A stretch of DNA of 64,000 bases, taken from the NCBI GenBank assembly GCA_002428985.1, contig DIYL01000057.1, positions 124,001 through 188,000 on the forward strand. Reading direction: 5' to 3'. The notes under the pieces are model-generated. The model did not search any database. It worked only from the letters and a program-made list of their open reading frames with translations, and was not told the origin of the DNA. Position numbers and translations under genes: made by a program. Positions 26,591 to 35,862 of this stretch are shown in pieces. The DNA is from Anaerolineales bacterium UBA6055 (GTDB taxonomy: Bacteria > Chloroflexota > Anaerolineae > Aggregatilineales > Phototrophicaceae). Each line of letters opens with the position of its first letter. The stretch's first letter is position 1.

Positions 26591-27192
26591 AACAATCTCG
26601 CATTACATTTTTTATACTAATTGCATCGTTCATAGGTATGGTCGGATTGCTTCTTATGCAATCTGCACAATCAGAAACCTTAGAAATTCCGCCTACTCAT
26701 GAAAATCTAATAGATAATGATGTACACTTAGAAAGTAGATTACTGTTTCCAAACCTTGTTGCAGGAGATGTAAGGGTTATAAACATCTTAGATCCTTATC
26801 TACAATCTGAAGTAACAATCGTGAAATCAGATAATAATGTTTGGCAAGTTGTTTCTGATGATGATCGCCTAACCAACCAAGATTATGCAGAAAGCCTTGC
26901 AATTACATTGGAAAAAATACCGTATATTGCACAAATCAATATAGACAATGAAATTCCAGAAGGATATGGCCTGAATGATACTGATGGATTAATTCTTGTC
27001 TCTGCAGTATTGACTGATGAAACTATCAGGACGTTTTTGGTCGGCAATCCGGTTTCTACCGATAGTGAAACACGAGGATTTTATACATTAGTTGATGGAA
27101 ACCCATCTATATTTATTGTGCCACCAGAACCAATTATGTATATGGTGCAGTATTTAGAGGCGTTTGAAAACACGCAAAAACTTGACAACTAA
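26587..27192 (+). CDS. DUF4340-like membrane-anchored protein
   Basis: 201 residues, one N-terminal membrane anchor (residues ~7-26), then an extracytoplasmic domain with repeated patterns L-L-F-P-N-L-V-x-x-D-V and a WQVVSDD...LTNQDYAESLAITLEKIP motif, as in DUF4340 proteins that accompany GldG-like genes. Shorter than many DUF4340 proteins (~300 or more). ATGA overlap with the GldG-like gene. Ends the ABC operon. Confidence 0.7.
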   Translation: MKQSRITFFILIASFIGMVGLLLMQSAQSETLEIPPTHENLIDNDVHLESRLLFPNLVAGDVRVINILDPYLQSEVTIVKSDNNVWQVVSDDDRLTNQDYAESLAITLEKIPYIAQINIDNEIPEGYGLNDTDGLILVSAVLTDETIRTFLVGNPVSTDSETRGFYTLVDGNPSIFIVPPEPIMYMVQYLEAFENTQKLDN

Positions 27193-27233
27193 TCAAATTC
27201 ACGTTAAGTTCTTATATTGGAACACGTTGATGA

Positions 27234-27313
27234 TTTAGAAGTCCCCCCGTCCACAAATATTGAACGGGGTTTGGTCACTAAACTCGGGCAGGAGTGAGAC
27301 CTTAACTTCTAAA
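27234..27313 (+). ncRNA. Y-shaped structured RNA element upstream of the sigma factor gene
   Basis: Three helices close an 80-nt three-way junction. P1 is TTTAGAAGT (27234-27242) with ACTTCTAAA (27305-27313), nine perfect pairs. P2 is CCCCGT (27245-27250) with ACGGGG (27264-27269), 13-nt loop. P3 is GGTCACT (27273-27279) with AGTG...ACC (27293-27301), 2-nt bulge and 13-nt loop. No known riboswitch core or tRNA T-arm was recognised. It lies 42 bp after the DUF4340 gene and 133 bp before rpoD. The rest of the gap is AT-rich with nothing visible. It could be a cis-regulatory element, a small RNA or a processing site. Confidence 0.45.
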
Positions 27314-27446
27314 ATATGTATAACGTAAGCATAGTAGTACACCTATGCGTTAAAAATCAATATTAAATCTTATTAAATTATGTATCACTTTTTTCAAATA
27401 GTATTTCTTACAAGGGATGCGTTTAAAACTCGGCTAGTAGAAAGGC

Positions 27447-28730
27447 ATGTCTGTGGTAGCTGTATTAGATAATGTGAAAAATATGACCCAGCGTGAAGAA
27501 ATCCAAAAACAACTGATCGAAAAGTCCAATAAACAGGGCTTTATCACCTATTCCGACATTCTTGAGCTCTTGCCAGATGTCGAAAGTGATGTCGCTTTGC
27601 TCGATGACCTCATGGATAGTCTGCTTGAAGCAGGTGTTGAGGTTGTGCCCGGATCTGGTAAAGCAGAAGATGCTGAGCCAAAAGATAGCAAAGACGATAC
27701 CGATGACCTCGTCCCAGAAGATGATGAGGAAGAAGAAGTCAGCGAACGTGATGCACTGCTGAAAATTTTGAAGAAAGATCTAACAACCGATGCTGGCTAC
27801 CAAGCTGCACTTGATACTGATGATGTTGTTGGCCTCTATCTGAAAGAAGCCGGTCGTGTACCACTGTTGACAGCAGAAGAAGAAGTCACTCTCGCCAAAC
27901 GTATGGAAGCAGCAGTATTTGCTCGCGAACATATGGAAGCGGAAGGTGAGCAACTATTATGGAGCGATGAACAAGAACTCCGTAGCACAATTATGGATGG
28001 TGAAAAAGCTCAGGAACATCTGATTCGTGCGAATGCTCGCCTCGTTATTAGTGTTGCTAAAAAATACATTGGGCGTGGTGTACCATTCCTTGACTTGATT
28101 CAAGAAGGTAACATCGGGCTCATCCGTGCAACCAACAAATTCGAATATCAACGTGGTCATAAGTTTAGCACTTATGCAACATGGTGGATTCGTCAGGCAG
28201 TGAGCCGTGCTGTCGCAGATCAAGGACGTACAATTCGTGTACCAGTCCACATGGGCGATCAACTCAATCGGATGCGTCGTGTTCAGCTTCAGTTATTGCA
28301 AGAACTCGGACGCGAGCCCAAAATTGATGAGCTTGCAAAAGGTATGGAAACAACACCTGATAAAGTCGAAAATTTGCTCGAGATTTCACGTCGTCCTGTC
28401 AGCCTAGAAACACCAATTGACGACGAAGGTGATTCAACCTTTGGTGATTTCGTAGAAGATGTAAACAGTCCAGCACCATCTGATGAAGTTGCAACGCATC
28501 TATTACACGAACAACTTCAACAGGCACTTGATAAATTGCCACCACGTGAAGCTCAAATCTTGCGTTTGCGTTATGGTTTGGCAGATGGTCGTGTCTACAC
28601 ACTTGAGGAAGTTGGTCAAACCATCGGTGTAACCCGTGAACGTGTACGCCAGTTGGAAGCACAGGCACTCAACCGCCTGCGCCAGTCCTCAGCACACGTC
28701 ATTCTTAAAGACTACCTGTACGACGTGTAA
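27447..28730 (+). CDS. rpoD: Primary RNA polymerase sigma factor (sigma-70 / SigA)
   Basis: Directs RNA polymerase to housekeeping promoters. Region 1.1-like N-terminus (residues 1-65), an acidic linker, region 1.2 (VGLYLKEAGRVPLLTAEEE), region 2 with NIGLIRATNKFEYQRGHKFSTYATWWIRQAV split over 2.2-2.4, region 3 (GREPKIDELAKGM) and region 4 HTH (YTLEEVGQTIGVTRERVRQLE). 427 residues. The complete 2.3-2.4 sequence marks it as the primary sigma and fits the TTGACA/TATAAT promoters seen in this window. Confidence 0.96.
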   Translation: MSVVAVLDNVKNMTQREEIQKQLIEKSNKQGFITYSDILELLPDVESDVALLDDLMDSLLEAGVEVVPGSGKAEDAEPKDSKDDTDDLVPEDDEEEEVSERDALLKILKKDLTTDAGYQAALDTDDVVGLYLKEAGRVPLLTAEEEVTLAKRMEAAVFAREHMEAEGEQLLWSDEQELRSTIMDGEKAQEHLIRANARLVISVAKKYIGRGVPFLDLIQEGNIGLIRATNKFEYQRGHKFSTYATWWIRQAVSRAVADQGRTIRVPVHMGDQLNRMRRVQLQLLQELGREPKIDELAKGMETTPDKVENLLEISRRPVSLETPIDDEGDSTFGDFVEDVNSPAPSDEVATHLLHEQLQQALDKLPPREAQILRLRYGLADGRVYTLEEVGQTIGVTRERVRQLEAQALNRLRQSSAHVILKDYLYDV

Positions 28731-28741
28731 GGATCGGAACA

Positions 28742-29548
28742 TTGAGTCAATCTCAACGTTCAAACACTAAAGCAAAAAGTCCAATTGTATGGCCCCTCGC
28801 GCTTGTCGCAGTTGGGGTCGTACTTTTGTTGCACAATTTCATCTTATTAGGTGATTTCAATGTTGTTAATCTCTCTCCATTATTGCTGGTCTTATTAGGT
28901 GCATGGATTTTACTGCGTGGTGATATTCAACCCAGTGAAGATGCAAAAAGTTTTGGTATTACCCGTGGTAGTGTTGAATCTGCAAGACTTGATATTCGTG
29001 CAGGTGAAATTGATGTCGCACTATCTATGTTACCAGATACCAATCAAGAACGGTTAATTGCTTACCGTAGTTATCCAGTTCAGTCACGTCCAGAACTCAA
29101 AGTTGATGCTGTTCATACCAACTTAACTATGAAGCGTTCACAAACACCGTGGTTTTCTTTTACGGATTGGGATATGCTGATCACACAAGGTTTACCATGG
29201 CAAATTCTTGTCTCCACACATCTGGGCAAAGTATCACTCGATTTAGCTGACGGCATTGTATCTGACGTCAAAGTTGCAACAGGCATTGGCAATATAGATT
29301 TTGTCCCCCCCATTGAAGCGCTTGATGATATTCAAATTTCATCAGTCTTAGGTACGATACATATTACAACGCCATTTGGCTATGCAACACATATTACTGT
29401 GCAATCAGGGCGTTTTGTGAATGTAAAAGTTGATGACACACGCTATGAAATACAAAGTGATTCATATGTCGCCTTAGAAAGTGATGCTGAAGCACCAACC
29501 GTCTATATTACTGTGTCAAACACTTTTGGCGATATTTTCCTCTCCTAA
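28742..29548 (+). CDS. LiaF-like membrane protein (DUF5668 plus C-terminal beta domain)
   Basis: 268 residues. Two short N-terminal membrane helices (PLALVAVGVVLLLHNF and LSPLLLVLLGAWILLRG) match the DUF5668/LiaI-LiaF-type N-terminus. The rest is a beta-rich domain with repeated strand patterns (ARLDIRAGEIDVAL, LGKVSLDLADG, GIGNIDFVPP), like toastrack/DUF4097-type proteins. Start is TTG with AAGGA about ten bases upstream. It follows rpoD by 11 bp, so is probably co-transcribed. It may sense envelope state (inference). Confidence 0.7.
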   Translation: MSQSQRSNTKAKSPIVWPLALVAVGVVLLLHNFILLGDFNVVNLSPLLLVLLGAWILLRGDIQPSEDAKSFGITRGSVESARLDIRAGEIDVALSMLPDTNQERLIAYRSYPVQSRPELKVDAVHTNLTMKRSQTPWFSFTDWDMLITQGLPWQILVSTHLGKVSLDLADGIVSDVKVATGIGNIDFVPPIEALDDIQISSVLGTIHITTPFGYATHITVQSGRFVNVKVDDTRYEIQSDSYVALESDAEAPTVYITVSNTFGDIFLS

Positions 29549-29553
29549 CGCCT

Positions 29554-30105
29554 ATGTCCGAACAATCAAAGCTTACTATTCGAGATGGCAGAGAAGCCGA
29601 TATAGATCAATGTCTAGCATTGGACACGAGCTTCCATACGGAACACGTTTGGCAAATGACGATTCGGGAAGAAGCCGAAACAACACATATTGCCTTACGC
29701 AAACAACGTCTACCCCGCCCATTAGACAACCATCATTACATAGATAAACAACGCTTAAAGCACGCCCTACAACATAAACACTGCTTTATCGTCTTAGAAG
29801 ATACGACATCAAAAAAACTCTTAGGTTTTATGAGTATGCGTATTGATAATGCATATAATTTTGCTTATCTTCAAGATATTGTTATAGATGAGCCTTATCG
29901 TCATCAACGTTTGGGATCACGACTAATTAATATTGCGACCTTATGGGCAAATGAACACAGTTTAAAGCGCATCATGTTTGAGGTCCCAACAGTCAATTAT
30001 CCCGCTATTGAGTTTGTAAAATCCCACGGATTTGTCTACTGCGGATTCAACGACCAGTATCTTCCCAATCAAGATATTGCCCTTTTCTATAGTTTGTCGC
30101 TGTAA
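29554..30105 (+). CDS. GNAT-family N-acetyltransferase
   Basis: 183 residues. N-terminal TIRDGREADIDQCLALD, central LLGFMSMRIDNAYNFAYLQDIVIDEPYRHQRLGSRLIN containing the acetyl-CoA loop R-H-Q-R-L-G-S, and the final strand pair EFVKSHGFVYCGFNDQY: a complete GNAT fold. The substrate cannot be told. It lies 5 bp after the LiaF-like gene. Confidence 0.85.
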   Translation: MSEQSKLTIRDGREADIDQCLALDTSFHTEHVWQMTIREEAETTHIALRKQRLPRPLDNHHYIDKQRLKHALQHKHCFIVLEDTTSKKLLGFMSMRIDNAYNFAYLQDIVIDEPYRHQRLGSRLINIATLWANEHSLKRIMFEVPTVNYPAIEFVKSHGFVYCGFNDQYLPNQDIALFYSLSL

Positions 30106-30181
30106 AAGCCTCTATGAATCTAGCAATATTTGCTATGATGGTATTCATAAAATTAGTATGGCATGACGCTAGGAAATAACA

Positions 30182-32101
30182 TTGGATTTAGGCACAACCC
30201 TCCTCCTCACAATTAATGAGACGCTCACAGCTGGGACAGCAATTATTGCTTTGTCGCTATTGTTGTTCAACCTTACGCGGAATTTGACTAATCGAGTCGC
30301 AAAGACATCCGCCGTTGTACTGGCTTGTGTCACAGTTGCATATATCGCCGATGCCTATATTTCGCTTGGTCCGGACATTAACGCGCATCGAATCGCATCA
30401 CGCCTGCAGTGGATCGGTATCGCCTTTATCCCAGTTGCGATCTATCATCTCTCAGATGCACTCCTAGCCACAACAGGATTACCTTCACGTGGCCGGCGGA
30501 AACGGGTTATTCGTATTCTCTATCTAATAGGTAGCGCATTCCTTGTGCTAGTTGCCTTTAGTGATAACCTTGTAGTTTTTGTTGAAGTCTCGGACAGTAT
30601 CAGTATTCAAGCAGGTAGTATTTTCCCACTATACATGGTGTACTTCCTCGGTGCCAATGGGTTCGCATTCTATAATGTGCAACGAGCACGCAAACGTTGT
30701 CTAACAAGTGGAACAGAACGCCGCATGGGATATTTACAAACAGCATTTCTTACCCCTGCAATCGGTATCTTCCCCTACTCAATTCTACTTAACCCCGGTG
30801 ACGAGTTCTCATTATTTGGCTTACTTATGATTAACACGGCCAATATTATCATCATTCTAATGCTTGTCTTTTTATCCTACCCGCTTTATTTCTTCGGGTC
30901 AGATATACCAGATCGGTTAGTCAAGAAGCAACTTCTCGACTTTTTACTACGAGGTCCAGCAACAGGATTTATTGCGTTAGCTGTCATTAACTTTACAACT
31001 CAAGCTGTCCGCATCTTCAGTTTGCCAGGTGAAGCTTTTACACCACCAGCCGTGGTTACGAGTGTTCTACTGTGGCAGTGGTTTGTCTCATTGTCATTAC
31101 CCTATTTTGAAAAGTTCTTTATCTATCGAGATGAAGATACAGAGCAAATTACCAAACTCCAAACACTTAGCGAAAAAGTTCTGACGCATCATGACCTAAC
31201 CCAATTGATTGAAGCAACAACCGAATCGATCTGTGATTTTCTTCGCATTGATCGTGCCTTTGTTGTCACTTTTGAAAATAAAGAACCGGAGTTTGTCCAG
31301 AAAATAGGTACTCTTGGGTTTGATGACAATGCACTACTCAATGATACAGAGCTTATTCAATCCGTCGACAATCTGGATTTTGAAGCGCTACACACCAATT
31401 ATATAGATTGGAACGATTTTGCCTTAGTTCCGCTTTTTAGCAAACGTTTGACGACGGATAATCATGTGCCATTCACCATCGGCATTTTGGGATTATTGAA
31501 TAGCACAGATAGATTGGAGCAAGAACTCGAAGAAGAAACGAGCCTGTTACAAGCATTTATAGATCGTGTTGAACAAAGCCTTGATGATATGCAAGTACAA
31601 ACCGAAATTTATAATGTGGTTGAAGGCTTACTTCCTCAGCTACAAATGACTCGTTCACGTGCAGAAGAAGTCGAATACCTTCAATCCTCAACATCCCTCT
31701 TACAAATTGATCCCTTGCCTCAACGTGAAGAGCTTTACGAGCAGGTACGTGCTGCATTACGCCATTATTGGGGCGGTTCCGGTATATCACAAAGTAACCT
31801 CATTCAGCTAAACGTAGTGCAACAGTTTGTAGAAGATGATGAAGAATCCTCGATTAATGCCCTTCGCAAGCTCCTTGAAGATACAATTGACTCACTCAAA
31901 CCAGAGGGCGAGCGTAAAATGGCAAGCCCAGAATGGACACTCTATAACATCTTACAATTACGATTTCTGGAAAAAAAGAAAGTGCGTGATGTTGCACGGC
32001 GTTTATCGATGAGTGAAGCTGATTTATATCGTAAGCAACGTGTCGCTATTGAAACTGTCACTGATTTAATCTTAAAACAGGAAAAAGAGCTTCGACTTTA
32101 G
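30182..32101 (+). CDS. 7TM-GAF membrane sensor with C-terminal HTH-like region
   Basis: 639 residues, TTG start. Residues ~1-265 contain about eight hydrophobic helices like the histidine-kinase N-terminal 7TM region; LQWIGIAFIPVAIYHLSDALL is typical of it. Residues ~330-470 look like a GAF domain (LTQLIEATTESICDFLRIDRAFVV). No H-box, N-box or GGDEF follows. Instead the last ~60 residues read YNILQLRFLEKKKVRDVARRL then SMSEADLYRKQR, a helix-turn-helix-like pattern. It may be a membrane-bound one-component regulator. The domain calls are by eye. Confidence 0.65.
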   Translation: MDLGTTLLLTINETLTAGTAIIALSLLLFNLTRNLTNRVAKTSAVVLACVTVAYIADAYISLGPDINAHRIASRLQWIGIAFIPVAIYHLSDALLATTGLPSRGRRKRVIRILYLIGSAFLVLVAFSDNLVVFVEVSDSISIQAGSIFPLYMVYFLGANGFAFYNVQRARKRCLTSGTERRMGYLQTAFLTPAIGIFPYSILLNPGDEFSLFGLLMINTANIIIILMLVFLSYPLYFFGSDIPDRLVKKQLLDFLLRGPATGFIALAVINFTTQAVRIFSLPGEAFTPPAVVTSVLLWQWFVSLSLPYFEKFFIYRDEDTEQITKLQTLSEKVLTHHDLTQLIEATTESICDFLRIDRAFVVTFENKEPEFVQKIGTLGFDDNALLNDTELIQSVDNLDFEALHTNYIDWNDFALVPLFSKRLTTDNHVPFTIGILGLLNSTDRLEQELEEETSLLQAFIDRVEQSLDDMQVQTEIYNVVEGLLPQLQMTRSRAEEVEYLQSSTSLLQIDPLPQREELYEQVRAALRHYWGGSGISQSNLIQLNVVQQFVEDDEESSINALRKLLEDTIDSLKPEGERKMASPEWTLYNILQLRFLEKKKVRDVARRLSMSEADLYRKQRVAIETVTDLILKQEKELRL

Positions 32102-32133
32102 AGCCCCTTAACACTTCTCATGACCTTACTCGT

Positions 32134-32162
32134 TTGACAGTATTTTCGCAAAATTTTATAAT
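32134..32162 (+). promoter_or_regulatory. Perfect consensus sigma-70 promoter
   Basis: TTGACA (32134-32139), 17-bp AT-rich spacer, TATAAT (32157-32162). Both hexamers match consensus fully. It predicts a start near 32169 and a ~35-base leader for the S1-domain gene, implying strong constitutive expression. Confidence 0.85.
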
Positions 32163-32204
32163 GAAGGCGGGAGATAAATAGTTTTGATGTAAGGAAATTG
32201 AGAC

Positions 32205-33191
32205 ATGCATGTAAATCAATCAACAAAAGCAGTTGACTCAACAAGGGAACAACTGGAAGAAAGCTACTGGGAAGCTTTGTTGAACGAGGGAGAGTACGCA
32301 CATTCAACCTATGTAGCACCGGAAATTATGCAAACATCAGATGTTAAGAATGACATGGTCACATTTGATGTCACCCCACCTATTGAAACTGATATTGATG
32401 ACAATGATTGGAAGAAAATTGAAGAAATTCACAATAATGATGAATCAGTTTCATTAGAAATTGTTGGTTTTAATCGGGGTGGATTACTAGTCGAGTGGCG
32501 TTCCTTAAGAGGATTTGTGCCAGCAAGTCAACTAGTTCAATCACCAACATCAGATAATGCTCAAGATCGACAATCTACCCTTGCAAATCGCATTGGTGAA
32601 GTACTTGATTTACGCGTTATTGAACTGAACATAGAGAAAAACCGTCTGATATTTTCGGAGCGTGCTGCGCAGGTTGAGGCTGGCAAGCGCAATCAGATTC
32701 TTCACCGCCTCAGTCAAGGGATGACAATTGAAGGGATTGTCACCAATCTATGCGATTTTGGCGCCTTTGTTGACCTTGGTGGGATCGAAGGGCTTATACA
32801 CATTAGTGAATTGAGTTGGGGACGTGTAGCGCATCCAGCCGATATGCTGACCAGTGGTGACACGGTAAAAGTATATGTACTTGATGTCAATGAAGGTGAA
32901 GAACGTATCGCCTTGAGTTTAAAACGTCTCTACGACGATCCATGGGAAAACGTGCAAGAACGTTATACAGTTGGTGAAATTATTGAAGGACGTATCACAA
33001 ATGTCGTCGACTTTGGTGCATTCGCTTGTATTGAGGAAGGGCTTGAAGGACTCATTCATTTCTCAGAACTTGCAGAGGGACAATTTTTGCACCCACGTAA
33101 TGTTGTAGCTGAAAATGACATCATACACGCACGTATCCTAAGCATCGATAGTAAAGCGAGACGACTCGGTTTAAGTCTTAGGAATATGTAA
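32205..33191 (+). CDS. S1 RNA-binding protein with three S1 domains
   Basis: 328 residues. An acidic N-terminal ~70 residues is followed by three S1/OB domains at ~75-150, ~165-240 and ~250-325. Domains 2 and 3 are close to RpsA repeats (GMTIEGIVTNLCDFGAFVDL and GLIHISELSW; then GEIIEGRITNVVDFGAFACI). Bacterial RpsA usually has four to six S1 domains, so this is either a short S1 or a translation-related paralogue. The very strong promoter supports a high-abundance role. Site AAGGA about 11 bases upstream. Confidence 0.82.
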   Translation: MHVNQSTKAVDSTREQLEESYWEALLNEGEYAHSTYVAPEIMQTSDVKNDMVTFDVTPPIETDIDDNDWKKIEEIHNNDESVSLEIVGFNRGGLLVEWRSLRGFVPASQLVQSPTSDNAQDRQSTLANRIGEVLDLRVIELNIEKNRLIFSERAAQVEAGKRNQILHRLSQGMTIEGIVTNLCDFGAFVDLGGIEGLIHISELSWGRVAHPADMLTSGDTVKVYVLDVNEGEERIALSLKRLYDDPWENVQERYTVGEIIEGRITNVVDFGAFACIEEGLEGLIHFSELAEGQFLHPRNVVAENDIIHARILSIDSKARRLGLSLRNM

Positions 33192-33214
33192 ACGGTAAGC
33201 GCTTAGCGCAATCT

Positions 33215-33240
33215 AGAGGGGCGTTCATCGTCCCTTTTTT
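33215..33240 (+). terminator. Intrinsic terminator after the S1-domain gene
   Basis: Stem AGGGGCG / CGTCCCT (one G-U pair) with loop TTCAT, then six T (33235-33240). Confidence 0.88.
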
Positions 33241-33302
33241 AGTTATCAGATTTTTCTCACCTACTATATAATGATAACAAATCGTATTGGTATCGGACTG
33301 TT

Positions 33303-35861
33303 ATGGCGCAAGACACACTCAAATCATCAAATACAAAACCGAAATCGGACACCATAGAAGAACAACCCACATCAAAACCCGAGGACATTATCAAACCACT
33401 TGATGATGAAGATTTGGATTTTGATTTTTGGGAGGATTTAAAAGATAGTCTACCCCCGTGGTTAGACGAGGTTGTTGGATTCACATTAATTGTATTTGGT
33501 ACGTTGTCATTTATCTCGTTATTTATCCCATCAGAAGCAGTTGTTGCGGTTGCATGGGCAGATATTTTAACAACATTGTTTGGTGACGGTGGATTTCTTG
33601 TAGCAGGTGCGCTATTCGCATTTGGTATTGCGCTCTGGTTACCTAAAATTGGTCTCAAAATAAACTTAACATCTGTTCGTCTACTCGCTATTGAGATTGC
33701 ATTCTTAGGAACCCTCGCCGCCTTGCACTTGAATAATAGCGACGTAGAGTTACGCGCTCTGGCTCGTGCTGGTCAAGGTGGTGGGTTAATCGGATGGGGG
33801 TTGAGTTTTCCATTTTATTGGTTATTAGGACGATCCGTTGCACTAGTGTTGTTTATAGCAATCATTATCATCTGCCTCATTGTCGTTATTGGCATCAAGC
33901 GCAAACAAATCGTCACTAAACTACAAGAGTACAGTGATAGGCTAGAAAAATTCAGCAATCGCCTACTAACAACAAATGAAGAACCTAAGACAAAGGACGA
34001 GCTTGATGTTTATAAACAACTGCTTGCCTCGCCGAATTACCGGACACATATCATGCGAATCCGGATTGATCCTGATAATTTACCACCATCAGTGCGTGCG
34101 AACCGTCAGCGCCGTTTAAAAGCAAAAACCATTGCTAAAGAAGTCGAGAAGAAAAGAGAGCCACGTCCTGATTTGGAAAATCACCCTCTATTTGTTCGCG
34201 ACCGTGAAAAATTAGCAGATTACAATCTCATCGGCGAACGTACAGGAAAGAAAGATAAAGACACTGGCTATCCCATTGTTAAGCGTCCAGATGGTAGAGT
34301 TAAAAAATACTTTACCATTGCCGAGATTAAAGAAGAGACTCGGACAGGTCGGCGTGCAAAAGCCCTACCAGACCTTGAATTACTCCATCATGTGGATATG
34401 GACTTACCCGAAGAAGACGAAATCAATCATAAGGTTGTCTTGATTGAAAATACACTACTCGAATTCGACGTTGATATTGACGTCATTGATGTACAAGTAG
34501 GTCCGACTGTTACACGCTATGCTGTACAACCCTATAAAGCAGACGGATCAGAACGGATTCGTCTAAGCAAGATTGCATCGTATTCCAGTGATTTATCCCT
34601 TGCACTATCGGCCAAACGCCTACGTCTAGAAACCCCTGTGCCGGGCACAAATTATATGGGGATCGAAGTTCCAAACAAGCAGCCGAGTGTTGTTGCTCTA
34701 CGCAATGTAATCGAAAGCAAGACTTATTACGACGAAGCAAAAAAGAAAGACGCCCCCTTATATATTCCAATTGGGCGTGATGTATCCGGTAAACCTATCT
34801 CAATTAATTTAGCAGAAATGCCACACTTGCTCATTGCAGGCACCACAGGGTCTGGTAAATCGGTCTGTATTGCAGCCATCGCCACAGCATTATTGATGCA
34901 AAATACGCCCGACAAAGTCAAGATGATTATGCTTGATCCAAAGATGGTAGAACTCACCCGTTTTAATGGTATACCCCATTTGATGGGTCCTGTCGAAACT
35001 GATCCTGAACGAATTATTGGCGTTCTACGCTGGTGTACTCGTGAGATGGATAGACGTTATAAATTGCTCGAAGAACATGCAGCTCGTAACATAGACATCT
35101 ATAACGAGAAACATGGTACACGGCGACGCGGTGGAGAATATCTACCATTTATCGTCATCATGATTGACGAAATTGGTGACTTAATGATGAGTCATCCTGA
35201 CGAAACAGAAAAAACCATCACCCGTCTAGCACAAATGGCGCGTGCTGTTGGTATGCACATGGTTGTCGCTACTCAGCGTCCAAGTGTCGATGTGATTACA
35301 GGTTTGATTAAAGCCAATTTCCCATCACGTATCGCATTCTCAGTTGCTTCTGGTGTAGATTCCCGTGTAATTCTCGACTCAATAGGTGCCGAAAATCTCC
35401 TTGGACGTGGTGATATGCTCTACTTGTCGTCTGATGCAGCCGGACCACGGCGTATCCAAGGTTGTTTTGTATCTGATGAAGAAGTACGTGATATTGTCAA
35501 ACATTGGCGATCATGGAATAAAGAACAGATCGAATCAGGACAAACCGAGCAAATGTACAATGGTCCGTGGGAACGCGGGTTAACACGTCGTCAGTTCCTC
35601 GCTGAAACTGACCCGATGCTCGAAGAAGCCATAGAACTAGTCGTTGATACACAAGAAGCATCAGCATCAATGATTCAACGTAAGTTAGGCTTAGGGTATC
35701 CACGCGCCGCCCGAATTATGGATATGCTCGAAGAACTTGGTGTCGTCGGTGAAACTGTTGGTGGTGGACGTGCACGTAAGGTGATTATTCCGCGCGGTCA
35801 AGATCCATTCAAACGTATCATTGATTTACATATGAAGAAAAAAGAACAAGAAAAATCATAA
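33303..35861 (+). CDS. ftsK: DNA translocase FtsK/SpoIIIE
   Basis: Hexameric ATP-driven DNA pump at the septum for chromosome segregation. 852 residues. An acidic N-terminus is followed by four membrane helices between ~50 and ~200, then a charged linker. The alpha domain (~375-480) precedes the RecA-like motor with Walker A AGTTGSGKS (~513) and Walker B FIVIMIDEIGDLMM. The last ~65 residues are the gamma winged helix (DTQEASASMIQRKLGLGYPR, ARIMDMLEELGVVG) that reads KOPS-type sequences. A possible promoter TTATCA-N18-TATAAT lies at 33243-33272. Confidence 0.95.
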   Translation: MAQDTLKSSNTKPKSDTIEEQPTSKPEDIIKPLDDEDLDFDFWEDLKDSLPPWLDEVVGFTLIVFGTLSFISLFIPSEAVVAVAWADILTTLFGDGGFLVAGALFAFGIALWLPKIGLKINLTSVRLLAIEIAFLGTLAALHLNNSDVELRALARAGQGGGLIGWGLSFPFYWLLGRSVALVLFIAIIIICLIVVIGIKRKQIVTKLQEYSDRLEKFSNRLLTTNEEPKTKDELDVYKQLLASPNYRTHIMRIRIDPDNLPPSVRANRQRRLKAKTIAKEVEKKREPRPDLENHPLFVRDREKLADYNLIGERTGKKDKDTGYPIVKRPDGRVKKYFTIAEIKEETRTGRRAKALPDLELLHHVDMDLPEEDEINHKVVLIENTLLEFDVDIDVIDVQVGPTVTRYAVQPYKADGSERIRLSKIASYSSDLSLALSAKRLRLETPVPGTNYMGIEVPNKQPSVVALRNVIESKTYYDEAKKKDAPLYIPIGRDVSGKPISINLAEMPHLLIAGTTGSGKSVCIAAIATALLMQNTPDKVKMIMLDPKMVELTRFNGIPHLMGPVETDPERIIGVLRWCTREMDRRYKLLEEHAARNIDIYNEKHGTRRRGGEYLPFIVIMIDEIGDLMMSHPDETEKTITRLAQMARAVGMHMVVATQRPSVDVITGLIKANFPSRIAFSVASGVDSRVILDSIGAENLLGRGDMLYLSSDAAGPRRIQGCFVSDEEVRDIVKHWRSWNKEQIESGQTEQMYNGPWERGLTRRQFLAETDPMLEEAIELVVDTQEASASMIQRKLGLGYPRAARIMDMLEELGVVGETVGGGRARKVIIPRGQDPFKRIIDLHMKKKEQEKS

Positions 35862-35862
35862 C

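Noticed and set aside
27234..27313. tRNA gene or purine-type riboswitch at the three-way junction
   Set aside because: No T-arm GGTTCGA-like sequence, four-arm layout or conserved purine-aptamer junction bases are present; only the topology is similar.
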